Assembly (NCBI GenBank): GCA_013076295.1
Contig: RQOL01000905.1
Coordinates: forward strand, 98,701 to 162,700
Source of the DNA: Sanderia malayensis
Lineage: Eukaryota > Cnidaria > Scyphozoa > Semaeostomeae > Pelagiidae
Length of the DNA stretch: 64,000 nucleotides
Reading direction: 5' to 3'
Shown: positions 1-11,640 of the stretch, piece after piece
How positions within the stretch are numbered: the first letter of the stretch is position 1
How the letters are laid out: every line of letters begins with the position of its first letter
The notes under the pieces: generated by a model
Databases searched by the model: none
Told to the model about the DNA's origin: nothing
The model's input: only the letters and a program-made list of their open reading frames with translations
Position numbers and translations under genes: made by a program

Positions 1-235
1 CTTTTAGAACTATAAAATAAATTGTTGAGTCTATGAAAAGCAAGGGCTAATGATTTAGTGAACACGTGCCAAATGGGGGTGGGGGTCGCCAGGCGATGTG
101 CATGAACCCTGAAAATTACTTTAGTGGCTCGTACAAGCAAAGTTTAGTCGCAACTTAGACCTATTTTTGTGACTGGCGTTTGTTTTATATGCTATGCTTT
201 TCAACGAGGTCTTGCGATGCCTCAATTTCGCAAGT
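1..235. repeat. dispersed repeat fragment (copy at 20.8-21.0 and 21.9 kb)
   Basis: This segment aligns by eye with 20810-21020 (shared text around 'gagtctatgaaaa', 'gatttagtga', 'cgccaggcgatg'), and its end ('atatgctatgcttttcaacg') recurs at 21897. In the second copy about 870 bp of other sequence separates the two parts. No coding potential is seen. Confidence 0.55.
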
Positions 236-238
236 TTA

Positions 239-480
239 TTAAAGTGCTTGTGCAACGAAACTTGACATATGGTTTATTTAAAAGCCAAAGCGGTAATGAT
301 CGATTTAGTGCATGTTTGACACGAATCTGACAACTATAAGCTACTTAAATTTCACCTTGAATCGGGGTACTTTTGTGAAAAATTCCATAACGTCATGACA
401 TTATAGTGACGACAGGAAAATTTTCCAACGGACGTCAATAGAGTTTCTCCAAAGTTCTTTGTAATTTCTTAACCAACTTT
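239..480. mobile_element. end fragment of the TTAA-flanked DNA element family
   Basis: A TTAA at 239-242 is followed by AGTGCTTGTGCAACGAAACT, close to the terminal inverted repeat of the full element at 7472-8731. The next about 150 bp is the reverse complement of that element's right end, including the region equivalent to 8590-8700. No matching second end was found, so it is probably truncated. Confidence 0.5.
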
Positions 481-1100
481 CGTCGAGGTGGGAACATTTG
501 AGGATGGTTTCTGGCACTGAAAGAACAATGCTTTTAGCCGTCATTCTGAAAAATGTCTCTTCCATTTTATTCAAAGTTGAGCCACAATCTACTGTTGAAA
601 ATGGGTATATCATTGAATTTGAATTTGCATTTGAATTTGAATTGAATTTTCATTGAATTTGAATTTCAAAGTCCCTTAAATATCATCCAAAAATCGCAAT
701 TTTCTCAAAATTTTAATTGTTGCTTTGGTCGGCTCGTGTCTAAACATGCCGGACGAAGAGTGGTTAGGCCCGAGCGAGCTAAAGGCCATCCCTTAGATAT
801 AGATTTTGAGCTTGTTTACTCTATTCATTGGAGGGTTAGCGTTTGCTTTTAAATTTAATATAATCCTTATTTCTTGGCAATATCTTTCTTAAATCCAAAT
901 CAGAAAGAAATACAACAAAACACAAAGTCCTGTCATCCTGGTATGCCTCAGCGGTTCCGAATAATGTAATTTGTTAATGTATTTATAACAATGTCTCCTT
1001 CACTAAAAAGAGGCTGTATGATTGGTTTTGAAATACTATCATTACAAAACTTTCTAACAACATTGGTGCAATTGTCTCCATTATTTGTCTTCACGAATGG
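481..1100. other. non-coding stretch with no gene seen
   Basis: Short low-complexity runs of GAATTTGAATTT lie at about 618-665. A phrase near 760 ('gtggttaggcccgagc') recurs inside the TTAA-type elements at 8118 and 13588. No convincing exon is present. Confidence 0.4.
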
Positions 1101-1106
1101 TTATTA

Positions 1107-1305
1107 CAGTCAACTCTGTCTAATTCGAGCTCTATGGGGGAATCCAAATTTGTTCGAATTACAGAAAGTTCGAATTATACGAGTTTTCATGTAAGTGCCA
1201 TATTTTACCCCTAGTTACCCCCATATCTCCGCTTTATGGCCATAAACTATATTTTTATGACCATTGTTATGAACAAAAGGCATTTTAAAGTGCCTTTAAT
1301 TCTCT
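1107..1305. mobile_element. solo end of a pogo/Tigger-like DNA transposon
   Basis: Begins with CAGTCAACTCTGTCTAATTC after a TA dinucleotide (1105-1106). It is the reverse complement of about 200 bp at the right end of the element at 38854-40387, including the subterminal TAATTCGAAC repeats. Only one end is present here. Confidence 0.65.
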
Positions 1306-1465
1306 TTCCAACAAAGCGTCAACGTCATCGTCTGTAACAACGGAAACAACGCCTTTATCTCGAACAGTTGCAGACCTTCGAATTCAAGTAGCAAATTTGT
1401 CAAAAGATCAAAAAATGTTGAGTCAGTAAATCTCATGTATTCACGCCAACACAATTAAACCGGAT

Positions 1466-1660
1466 TTGCCTTCTCCACCCGAACCACGCTGTGGAAACTG
1501 CAATGTGCTTGCACACGTGACAGCCTGTTATCCTTGGCCAATGACATGTTCTCGCTGTTTGGCTTGGGGCCATCACAATACTGACTGCTTTAAATTTAAA
1601 TGCATGGACTTACCAGGTGATTTTGTTTCCAATTTTAGTAATGGGGCCCTGCTACCCTAA
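1466..1660 (+). pseudogene. gag zinc-knuckle remnant of the gypsy relic
   Basis: The frame contains two Cys/His clusters, CGNCNVLAHVTACYP and CSRCLAWGHHNTDC. The spacing of the second is like the CCHC knuckle of the young element's gag (CSACSGWGHTAAVC at about 23793). Upstream capsid sequence is not recognisable. Nucleic-acid binding in the Gag particle is the family role; this copy is too short to act. Confidence 0.65.
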
Positions 1661-1779
1661 GAGATGCCCCAATGAATGTACCTGATAATGAATGCCCAAC
1701 CATGTTCGCTTTTTAGAATGTGAATGAAAGCGGGGCATCTCTTTCCTCCTCCACCCAACAGCCGTTGGTCTCGTGCAAA

Positions 1780-2060
1780 GTAAATGGCGTTTCAGTGCGC
1801 GCGTTGATTGACAGAGGCTCTATGAAATCTTTTATTAGTTCGCGTATCTTTGCAGCGCTTCGGCCTTAACCGCGTATTGAGGTTTATGGCGGAAATAACT
1901 GCGTCTCCATTACGGGTCAGCAGTTAAACGTGACCGGGGTAGTGCAAGCCAACTTGCAGTTGTAATGTGGTGATCCATGTGCCTATTCAGGCAACTTCTT
2001 AGTTTGCTCAAACTTGCTGCCTCCGCTTGAGTGCATCATTGGGTGAGATATTTTGACTAG
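1780..2060 (+). pseudogene. retropepsin remnant of the gypsy relic
   Basis: The stretch reads VRALIDRGSMKSFISSRIF where the young element has VPALIDTGSMKSIISFTVF, so the catalytic DTG is altered to DRG. A stop follows near 1869. This is a dead protease by sequence. Confidence 0.6.
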
Positions 2061-2559
2061 AAATAACCTCGGACTTTTCAGTGAGGGTGGTTCTTATTTT
2101 ATGGCAGGTTTGCATCGTCGTACTCCACTTAGTCCCCGGGTCTCTGTTTCGGAAAATATTTCTCAACCACCTCCACCACGCGGCATTGAAAGGGATTCAT
2201 GTTCCGTGATTCTTACCCAGTCTCCTTCGAGGGGACCAGTTCCTGTGGCCCGTCTACTAATATTCTTATTCCTGGCAGGGTAGAACTTATCCTTGAAGGA
2301 TCAGTTTCCAAAAGTGTTTGTGAAGTGGTAGGTATGATTACACCCCGAACAGAAGCTAACTTACATTCTGCGTTACAGGTTGCGTACACGGTATGTAATG
2401 CCGAGCCAAATTTAGGGCACACTGATGTAATTCAGCATAGAATTAATACTGGTGCCTTATTACCCATTCGTCAATATCCCAGGCGATTACCTTATGCCTA
2501 TCGCAAACAGACACAGAAGCAAACTCTCAGATGCTCGAGCAGGGGGTCATTACACCCAG

Positions 2560-3254
2560 TCAAGTCCCCTGGGCGTCTCCAATCGTTCTGGTGAAGAAAA
2601 AGGATGGGTCCTATCGATTTTGTGTGGACTACCGCAAGCTCAATGGCATAACTATCAGTGACGCTCGCCCTTTGCAATAATGGTTTAGACGCTCTCAAAG
2701 GTTCCACAATCTTCAGTACCCTTGATCTTCGCCAGGGCTATTGGCAAGTCAGTATGGACCCCCAGGACAGCGAGAAAACAACTTTTGTAACTCCAGATGG
2801 ACTGTATGAATTTCTTAGGCCTCCGTATGGGCTGTCAGGTGCACCGGCGACATTCGATAGGGCTATAGAGATAGTTCTTTCAGGTTTACAGTACGACACG
2901 TGCTTGTGTTGTTTTGATGATATTATTATACCATCGTCAAATATTCAAGAGCATTGCAGGAATGTAAGGTTGGTTCTGGACCGTTTTCGCACTCAAAATT
3001 TACGTGTCAAAGTATCTAAATGTTGTTTTGGTGCCGAAAAGGTTTTGTATCTAGGCCATGTAGTGTCAGCAAGCGGAGTTTACACAGACCCGGCGAAAAT
3101 CGAATCAGTGGGTAAAATTGCAGCACAACAGATTGTAGGACAGGTAACATCTTTCTTTGGTTTAGCCGGACATTATCGCAGGTTTATCCAGAATTTCCCC
3201 ACTTTGACCTACCCTCTTGTAGAGCTCACCAAAAAGGGGACAAAATTCCGTTGA
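2560..3254 (+). pseudogene. reverse transcriptase remnant of the gypsy relic
   Basis: The frame keeps FSTLDLRQGYWQVSMD, a PYGLSGAPATFDRA segment and LYLGHVVSASGV, all hallmarks of Ty3/gypsy RT. The catalytic box reads CFDDIII where the young copy has YFDDVII. Upstream fingers sequence (VLVKKKDGSYRFCVDYRKLN-like) is in another frame around 2590-2645, so at least one frameshift separates them. It is followed by RNase H remains. Confidence 0.8.
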
Positions 3255-3326
3255 ACCAAAGTTCACAATGACGCGTTTTCGGACTAGAAGAATAGCCTTT
3301 GTTGCAGCCCTATCCTTGCATTCCCG

Positions 3327-3680
3327 GTGTTGGATAGGCAGTTCATTTTGCAAACAGATGCATCCGATGTAGGTTTAGGTGCGGTTCTTATTCAGTTTGA
3401 CAAGCATCGTAATGAAAGGGTGATTTCCTATGCTAGCAAGATGCTGTCCGACTCTGAAAATAATTTTTCAGCCACTGAAAAGGAATCTCTCGCAGTAGTC
3501 TTTGCCGTTGAGCACTTTAGCGTGTATCTCTTAGTCCGCAAGCTCAAGTTATTAACAGATCATAATGCACTGAGATGGCAACATTCCACTGAACCCAAAG
3601 GGCGGCGTGCCCGCTAGATAATGGATTTACAGGAGTATGACTTCGAGGTACAACATCGTCCTGGTACACAAAATTGAAAT
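3327..3680 (+). pseudogene. RNase H remnant of the gypsy relic
   Basis: Contains LQTDASDVGLGAVL, SATEKESLAVVFAVEHFSVY and LLTDHNALRW, the three blocks typical of the Ty3/gypsy RNase H. The frame stops at about 3617. A tail (MDLQEYDFEVQHRPG-like) continues after the stop, again matching the young element. Confidence 0.75.
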
Positions 3681-4981
3681 GCCGATGCCCTCTTGCGTCG
3701 CAAGTTCGAGACCCTAGTATCAGCAAATTCCTCGAGCTTAAGGAATTAGGATTTTCGAAACCTCCTTATTTTGTTTGGGCTCGAGATAAGCAGCTATCTG
3801 CTTACTGGAGTTGCTGGGACGATTTGTTTATCGTCGACGGAGTTTTGGTGAAATCGGCTTCAAAAACAATGAATCTCCCTGATTACGCAGTCGTTGTACC
3901 AGAAGAGCTTGTACAACAGGTCTCCATTCCAGCTCGTTCAGTGGACATCTCAAAATTAGTCAGACAATCGCAAGAGCTAAGGGTAGATTCCTTTGGCCCC
4001 AGATGGGTCGATGTATCCGTGAATTTGTTCAATCGTGTCAGGTATGTGGAGAAATGAAAGCATCCCCTGGTACCACGAAGGCACATTTGCGTCCCATAGA
4101 TGTCAGTGAACCTTTCGTGTTCTGTACCATGGATTATATGGGACCCCTGCTTGAAATATCTAGGAGCAATAAACATGTGCTGGTTGCCATGTACCATTTC
4201 ACAAAAAGCTTTCCCAACCAAGGATCAAAAAGCCAGCACAGTTGCCTACATTTTAGTCTCGCGAATATTCTCGAGGTTTGGTCTACCTGTGGCCATTCAT
4301 TCTAATCAAGGGGCTAATTTTGAAAGCAACCTAATTCACGAGGTCTGCAATATAATGGGTATTCATAAGTCGCGTACCACAGTTTATCATCCACATGGAG
4401 ATGGGCTTGTAGAAGGCCAAAATCGCACTTTGCAAAACATCCTTTCTTCGTTTGTCTCCCAGCACAGGGATGACTGGGATTTGTGGATTGATATCGCAGT
4501 TTATGCTTACAATACCAGTCCACAGGAATCTACAAGATTCTCCCCATATGAACTAATGTTCGGTCATCAAACGCGTCTTTCCTTAGGGCAGACACTGGGC
4601 ATCCTCTTGAAGAATCCATCTTCAAAATCTGAATATGCTAAAAGTCTCAGAAAGGCCTTCGAGAGTACCAGAATTGCGGCTCAAGAACATCTTGCCAAAG
4701 CTAGGCAGCAGCAGCAACAGAGGTATGATCAGCAATCGCGCAGAAAATGGGTCACTTTTGAAGCCGGGCAGTGGGTGTGGTTACGGCGGCCAAAACATTG
4801 GAAACTTGGGAAAAGGCGGCGAGGGCCATACAAAGTCCTATCGCAGCGCGGGGTTAATTATCAAGCTGAATCTAAAAATGGGAAGACACTGGCTGTTCAC
4901 CATAATCAACTGAAGCCTTGCACTATTCCGCAGGATGGGGGGGGGGACCGATCTGTCCTGCCCCTGAGACAGGAGAGATAA
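3674..4981 (+). pseudogene. integrase remnant of the gypsy relic
   Basis: Two overlapping frames carry the zinc-binding end (FVQSCQVCGEMK), the MDYMGPL segment with the first catalytic Asp, and SNQGANF where the second Asp should be (Asn, so mutated). GDGLVEGQNRTLQN follows, with the catalytic Glu. A C-terminal GPYKV (GPY/F-type) module lies near 4825. Frameshifts and the D-to-N change mark it as inactive. Confidence 0.8.
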
Positions 4982-5138
4982 CTATTGTAGACAAACCCCT
5001 TGAGCATGAGAGGCAAGCGGCGCATGAGCATGAGAGATTCGCGCGTCCTACCCATTTATGACAAAACGTTAGGCCACCTTTGCGCTATGGCGATATTGTT
5101 ACCCACTGAAACACTATTTTCTGAGGAGGGGGATGGCT

Positions 5139-5286
5139 TGTAACAGGTCAATGTCATTACCCCCTGGGGTCTGGACTTTGATCGTTGTTGTGATTATTGT
5201 TGCGGACCGAAGATAAAAAGCAATCTGCGTGAGACCATAATTGCGATCTTATTTATAATCTGTCTCCTTTAAACATTACAGTTACA
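5139..5286 (+). repeat. possible 3' LTR of the gypsy relic
   Basis: Starts TGTAACAGG just after a purine tract (gaggaggggga) and ends CAGTTACA, so the ends are TG...CA. No partner 5' LTR is present to confirm it. Confidence 0.3.
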
Positions 5287-5289
5287 TAA

Positions 5290-5520
5290 AAAAAAACATT
5301 TTATTTTCGTCTAAGTTGTACGTATGTTGTTTGTGTGTTGCCTGGCAGATTATAATCTAAGAAATATTTATATTGCAGCAACAAGCAACTTATCAATTTT
5401 GACATATTAACAATTGATAGTCTTTATGTTAAATATAGATAAATGTTATTTTATTTTACTAAGATATTGCCAACGTCAGGGAAGCGGTATTTACGAATAT
5501 GCAAAATTCCCAAGGTGAAC
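5290..5520. repeat. dispersed repeat R1, third copy
   Basis: The text 'gaaatatttatattgcagca' and 'tttacgaatatgcaaa' and the sequence between them recur at 36180-36345 with few changes. This is part of the longer repeat that also lies beside the array blocks at 30.9 and 35.7 kb. Confidence 0.6.
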
Positions 5521-5649
5521 AAACCAAAAATTAATATCGACAGGGAGACGTATATTTATTAAATCAATCCATGGCTCTTATAGGACGTAGCTAAGAGTGC
5601 GAATGTAATTATACAGAAAAACATTACCAGTTGGTGAATGGCGCATAAA

Positions 5650-6085
5650 CTATGATCGGAATTGACCTAATAAAAGCAAGGGGTTCCAAGAACCCATAAA
5701 TTGGAGATGATGGTTTGAAAAAATATGAAAACACGGTTGTGGTTTGGAAAATGAATTAGAACACGGTGGTGGTTTGGAAAATTGGCAAAGCCCCTATCTT
5801 AGAAATTCAGATCTAATGAGATCTCTAATAAACGACTATGGATAGATCGGAATTGACCTAATGAAAACAAGGGGTTCAAAGAACCCTTACAATGAAGATG
5901 ATGGTTTGAGAAAATATTAAAATATGGTGGTGGTTTGGAAAAGGAATGAGAACCCGGTGGTGGTTTGGAAAATTGGCAAAATCACTACCTTAAAAATTCA
6001 CATCTAATGAGACCATTAAATGACTATGGATAGATCAGAATTGATCTAATAAAAACAAGGGGTTCGAAGAATCCATACATTGATA
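5650..6085. repeat. tandem repeat, period about 190 bp, about 2.3 copies
   Basis: The phrase tcggaattgacctaat starts at 5656, 5847 and (with two changes) 6035. Each unit carries two 'ggtggtggtttggaaaa' sub-motifs. There is no coding content. Confidence 0.85.
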
Positions 6086-6340
6086 ATTAAATTCCAATTT
6101 TTACTGATTACTTTCGTGCCTGTTTTGTTTTTATTCGATCACAATAAGTATACTAAACTTGGCATTGAGAAGGGGCACTGATGGCAACGTGTAATGACGT
6201 CATAATTATTATACAGATGGACTTTTATAATGAGAGAGTATTAGGAAAAAGTTTTCAAATCTGCACTATGCGCAATCCCGGCCTTTATTAAAAAATTTTA
6301 TTGCTAATAATTCTTGATGAGGCCATAAAGGAATTGGTCA

Positions 6341-6765
6341 ACTTCATGTTAGAGAGAATGAATCAAACAGATCACGCAAGTATAATTCCTTCGACGCACT
6401 GCAAATTAGTTTCAGTCTATGATTTTCAAGATTCGGCCCTACTAGGCCCTATTCATAATCAAACTAAAAATTCTAATGCTACGAACGTTGCTAATTGTTT
6501 ACTGGTCGAATTCGATTGATTACCACAATAAGCTCTTCGAGCTGGTCAATCTTCACCGCGATCTCAAACGTCGAAACTCGAACTTCCTGCGAATCTTCGA
6601 CCAGTAAACAATTAGCAACGTTCGTAGCATTAGAATTTTTAGTTTGATTATGAATAGGGCCTAGTAGGGCCGAATCTTGAAAATCATAGACTGAAACTAA
6701 TTTGCAGTGCGTCGAAGGAATTATACTTGCGTGATCTGTTTGATTCATTCTCTCTAACATGAAGT
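6341..6765. repeat. perfect 170-bp inverted repeat with 85-bp spacer
   Basis: Arms 6341-6510 and 6596-6765 are exact reverse complements as far as I can read them; the spacer is 6511-6595. An open frame runs through either arm (it contains MLERMNQTDHASI), and on the minus strand continues through the spacer for about 90 codons. No family is recognised. RNA across it would form a long perfect hairpin. An inversion artefact of assembly would look the same. Confidence 0.9.
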
Positions 6766-7381
6766 ATTAAAAAATTATTTCCCAAGGTACAAAATTATAA
6801 ATTTCCCCGCGTGGTTTCAGCTATTAACAAAAAATAGAATTTACGGTAACGCTATAGCGACGTCTGTCAAACGACATCTTATTCCGCGCGATCATATTTC
6901 CAAGCAGCAGGTGCAGGAACCACTCACAAAGGAAGTTTGTCAGAGATCATGGATGGCGGAGCTGTCTTAGTAAAACTATGGCGATGGCCGGGGTTATGTT
7001 GTTGGAGGACAAGGGAAAGTAAGCTGTTACAGCAGCTAATTAATAAATGGGATTTTCAGGCAGCCGTTTTCAAAACAAATTTGAAATGAAATGAAATAGA
7101 TAAGGAAAGCTGAAGGCGTGCGTTCTGCTCACAACAAACATAGGTCAGACAGAAATTAAAGCGCAAAGCTAAGAAAACACAAGTTTCATTTTTTGTCCCT
7201 TTGGAATTTGGAACCATCGAGTTTTATCAGAAACCTCTGACTTTGAAAATAAATTGTTATGCAGAACATTACGATTAATTTTATTTTATTTCTGCGACTT
7301 CTGCCCCGATGGAAACACTAGGCAACTTCGTTTTGTCGTTTTGTCGACTTTTCGACAATATCATTTAATTTGAATCGTTTC

Positions 7382-8975
7382 ATAAATACTAAATTCCAAT
7401 ATCATGCTATTAAACGCATACTATTCAACTGCAAGCCATGATGCGATCACCTTGATTTGACAAAATCTTAAAGTGCTAATGCAACGAATTTTTACATAGT
7501 GTTTTTATTTCAAAAATCTATAGATTTCAATGCACTGATTAACGTGGCGCAAATAAAATTCGCAAATTATGTATACTTTTTTCGCTATTAACCTTCAAAG
7601 TAGGCAATTTTGACCTTTTTCGTGCGAAAACTGAACATCACTGTGATGTCATCAAACGTCGCGTCTGCAACGTCAAGCAGGCTTCCTTCTATTGAAATTC
7701 GACATGGCGAGCTGTGAGCGAGCACACACATGACGGGTATCTCGTCTCGGGAGCAAATAAATCATAAAACTATTTACATGTCGTCATAACGGAGACAATT
7801 GTACGATTACTCAGTGTTGCGAAAAAGTATCGTTTCATAATGTTGCTGATAGTATTTCAAAACCAATCAAACAGAACAAGGTCTTTTTAAGGAGTTCAGG
7901 AGACAGACATCATTCGCACCCACCGACTAGGAGAGCAGGATTTTATTCATTATAGCGCTCATTTTTGCTTTGAAGTAAAGAGAGATATTGGGAAAGAATT
8001 AAAGATGAGATTAAAGCTAAAATCAAAGCTATTCCTGCAATAGATGCAGTAAACAAGCTCGTAAACCAACCCGTGTGACTCTCAGCTTTACTCGGGCCTA
8101 AGCACTCCTCGCCCGGAGTGGTTAGGCCCGAGCCAACCAAAACAAATGTCAAAAGATTTAGCTTTTTGGGGTGATATCGAAGGAATTTTAATTTCCGAAG
8201 TTTCTAAAAATAATTCAATGTCTGCAATTTTGAGCTAAAATAAGTTATTACAAAAAATAAGACCTGGGATAAGCCAAACCAGGGCTACGTGTCGTTCCAC
8301 AGCAACTCGAAGCAACAATGGCGATGCGGGATGACGTCACATTTTTTGGAGGTATCCATTTTCAAACTTAAATTGTGTCTCTAACGTTAAACAAAATGAC
8401 ACCAATTTTTTTCAAAACGACGGCTAAAAGATTCGCCCTTATGTTGGTTCAGCCGGAGCTCAAATATCCCCACCCTGAGTGGAGCTATTAAAAAAAAACC
8501 AAACGACGTTCGAAAAAACCCATTGACTTCCATTGCGAGAAATAATATGGGTCATCACTGTGACGTCACAGCGTTGCAATATTTTTCGCAAAAGGTGGCC
8601 TGATTCAAGGTGAAATTAAAGTAACTTATACTTGTCAGATGCACGTCAAAATTGCATCAAACTGATCAGTACATCTTTGGCTTTCATTTAAAATAAAAAA
8701 TCGATATGTCAAATTTCGTTGCATTAGCACTTTAAAGGTGGGAGATAAGAATTGCAAAATACGTTTATGTTCAAAAAGCCCCATAATAAACACTAAATGG
8801 CTTGGAATAAATACTAAAGACACTAAACAGTTTACTTGGAATAAATACTAAATTCCAATATCATGCTATTAAACGCACACTATTCATAGCCATGATGCGA
8901 TCACGTTGATTTGACAGAATCTTCGCTCTTAAAGGTGGGAGATAAAAACTGCAAATTACGTTTATGTTCAAAAAT
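7382..8975. repeat. direct duplication flanking the TTAA element, with its empty site
   Basis: Sequence 7382-7468 recurs at 8842-8925, and 8733-8776 recurs at about 8930-8975. In the second copy the two halves are joined around a single TTAA with no element, so it preserves the pre-insertion arrangement. Confidence 0.75.
7472..8731. mobile_element. non-autonomous TTAA-target DNA transposon (piggyBac/Kolobok-like), 1260 bp
   Basis: TTAA lies on both sides (7468-7471 and 8732-8735). Termini are AGTGCTAATGCAACGAA on the left and its inverse TTCGTTGCATTAGCACT on the right. No transposase is encoded. It contains CRE-like palindromes (gtgacgtcac near 8560). The related copy at 12.4-14.2 kb shares most of the interior. 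The TTAA specificity is known for piggyBac and Kolobok; which one applies here is not decided. Confidence 0.75.
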
Positions 8976-8999
8976 CCCCATATTTAACTTCGTTTTGCA

Positions 9000-10060
9000 G
9001 TGTTTTCAATGTTTTGCTAATAAGAAAGTGGTTTATAAAAAGTAGTGCTCAACTCCTCAAATATTTAAGAAAGTTCAGTACTGGATCCTTGAAACCTAAC
9101 CTATGTACTCTGTATCGGCGCGCTTTATTTCGTTGAGTTGCTAACTTAACAGATTTGTTTACGTTCAAAAGGGAGATTACATTATTTCATACTTTCAAAT
9201 TTCAAACATGTTTCGAGTACGGAAATACGTCTTTTAGAGCAAGTAGGTTCCGTGATTTTACCAGCAAGTTCCAGTAAGTGGATTTATGCATACTCTCCCA
9301 CCTTTTCAGATACTGGCATGGCATCACTCACTTTGTTTGTCAATTTGGAATGGCCTAAATAGCCTAACTAAGTAAAGTGTTTTTGTAGAAAATTTACTAC
9401 GAATACGACAGTAGATGAAATAATATCCCAGTAGAAATGTATATACGACCAAATGAAACAAAAACATTATGTGGGGCGGAATGACTTATGTGGGTGGGCG
9501 GAATGACTAGATAGGGTGGGGCGGAATGTACGTGGGGCGGAACGCAGGTGGGGCGGAAGGTCTGGAAAACGATGGAAACACTCTAGCAACTAGGCGTTCC
9601 AACCAGACATGATGACGATAAGGCTGGACTGACAACAACTTAGCAGTATCAGATATATCTTAAGAAGCCAACTCTGAGCGTAAATAATCCATGTAGATTC
9701 TAAAAACATCTCTGTGGCTAGGAATTTTGAATAGAAAATTCCGGTTAATAAGCGAAATATCGATATCTTGACATTTTTCAACAACACAGACCTTGGGATG
9801 CTGTACCTCCAGAATGGTAAGAGAAAAACAGTGATTGTTTTATAACTTATTTCTCGTCTTGTGATGCACCATAGGGTGGTGAAAATGTTTTTGAAAATTC
9901 CCCCGAAATATTTTACAGACCGTTCGTAGGTGTGGTCGCAAATCACGTAAATATCGGGCGACTCTCAAAATGGCCCCCGGCAGTTTCAGATACTTCTCAT
10001 CATGGGGAATCCGAATTCGAAATAAAATTTAGGGCTGGGCAGTTTACTAAACGGTTTTAG
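9000..10060. other. non-coding stretch with a short GTGGGGCGGAA tandem
   Basis: At about 9470-9560 the motif gtggggcggaat is repeated about five times with variable spacing. A similar GGGGCGA-type run occurs at 13460-13575. No exon is recognised in the rest. Confidence 0.5.
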
Positions 10061-10063
10061 TAA

Positions 10064-10290
10064 TTGCCCTGTCGTGATGAAGCCCTTTTTGCTTTGCACG
10101 CTGTGTTTTTGGACAGACAGGTCAAACATCTCATGTCGTCAATGGTGGCTGAATGCAACTGTTTCCAACTTTGTGTTCCAAGCAAAAAATGCTTATCGGG
10201 AAACCCGCTCAATGGTCGCAAACAAGAATTCTTTTATGACTGCCGATGATAAACATCATCAAGTCAATGTAGAATCGGAAAAACTGAAAC
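10064..10290 (+). pseudogene. relic of a PAN/Apple-like extracellular domain exon
   Basis: The frame reads ALHAVFLDRQVKHLMSSMVA followed by ECNCFQLCVPSKKCLS and then, in the next frame, TADDKHHQVNVESEK. The Cys spacing and the 'vkhl..s.veC...C....kClS' pattern recall PAN/Apple domains of secreted cnidarian proteins. The frame changes after the last Cys and no flanking exons are visible. Identification is by pattern only. Confidence 0.35.
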
Positions 10291-11640
10291 AAGTCTGATG
10301 TTCATAAACAGAGTTGCTGCTTGAGTTGACGAAAAAATCATGATCATCAAATGAATGTCCGTTTGTCAAACTGGTTGATCTCCTTGAGGCTGGAATTTGT
10401 AAACCTGTCTATCTGCACTATACGTTGTGCCAATGCTGCTCTATGCAAGAACGTTTCAACGCGGCATTGGCTCGACACTCAGATAAACCCGGGATATCTT
10501 CTGCCAAGAACATGCGCAATTCAGATTCAGGTTTTACTGTTGACCTAGTTTTGCTGGCGCTTACACTGCACGCCATAAATAACTTGGGTTAAACCAACTC
10601 GAGTGGACCTAGTCGGGGTTAGTTTCTGTAGTGTAAATAGAGCTTTAGCTTAAGCGTAAAGGTGATACGTCTCGCTTCGCTCCTGCCGTGCCAGAAAAAA
10701 TTTCTTTTACGTTGTGTAACATTTGATCAATGTGCAATCCAATCCTACATATAAAGTACTGTGTCTTTGAGTGCACAAGATGGCGTTATCGTCAATTAAT
10801 ATTTGGCTTGTCCATTTGATCCCATTCGGGTTGAGAAAACCTGTTTAGCATTTATAAAAATGTTGCTTCGTTCAAGTGGAAGAGATAACATTATGAACAA
10901 AGTAGCTATCAACATTATCTCATTCAGGTTGAAGTTTATAAACGTTTCTAATGATCTTGTCAGGGTAGCTACTTTCAGCGCACCAGATAACATTATCAAT
11001 ACAAAACAGGATTTTTAAAACGTGTCTAATGATGAGATCAGGGTAACTTTCTTCAGTACACCAGAGGTAATCATCAGCTAATACAAAGTTGGGTCTTATG
11101 AAAAGTTTCTAATGATTAGACTGGATTAGCTTCTTTCAGTTCACCAAATAGCATTACAATCAACTAATAAAAGTAAGAGTTTTTAAATGCTTCTGATGAT
11201 CAGATTATGGTGGCTTCTAGTAATCGTCAACCAAGTTCGATTTTAAAATTTTAAATTCTTATGACCAGATTGGATAACTTCGTTCTGTGTGCCAGATAGA
11301 ACAATCGTCAAATAATACAAGTTGGATTTTTAAAATGTTTTTAATGATGAGATTAAGGTAGCTTCGCTCAATGCACCAGATAGCACAATTACCAAACAAA
11401 TGGCGAAGTTGCATTTTTTAAAACATGCCTGATGTTCGTAAACAAGATTGTCTATTTGACTGCACAAAGTATAAATTATATCATTAATTAAATGTTAGCC
11501 CATCAAAATGATCTACTTCAGGTTGGAGGTTGTCGAACCTGTTTGATGCCCATAAACAGAGTTAGTTTTTTGACTGCACAAGATAAACATAATCACTAAT
11601 AAATACTCCTTTGTGGAATAGATTTAATTCATATTTGGAA
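10285..11640. repeat. degenerate tandem array R2, block A
   Basis: Units of roughly 90-120 bp contain 'tctaatgatnagat', '..gtagcttcttcag..', 'accagatancat' and 'tttaaaacgtgtctaatga'. The same units occur at 31440-31870 and 36780-38140. Spacing and sequence are too variable for a CRISPR-like or young satellite array. Confidence 0.6.

Larger units (their letters stand above)
1320..5286 (+). mobile_element. decayed Ty3/gypsy LTR retrotransposon
   Basis: Remnants of gag zinc knuckles, protease, reverse transcriptase, RNase H and integrase follow one another in the canonical Ty3/gypsy order on the + strand, spread over several frames with stops. Its protein fragments resemble those of the young element at 22594-30930 throughout, so both belong to related lineages. 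The 5' part (LTR and most of gag) is missing. A short putative 3' LTR follows a purine-rich tract. Confidence 0.85.
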
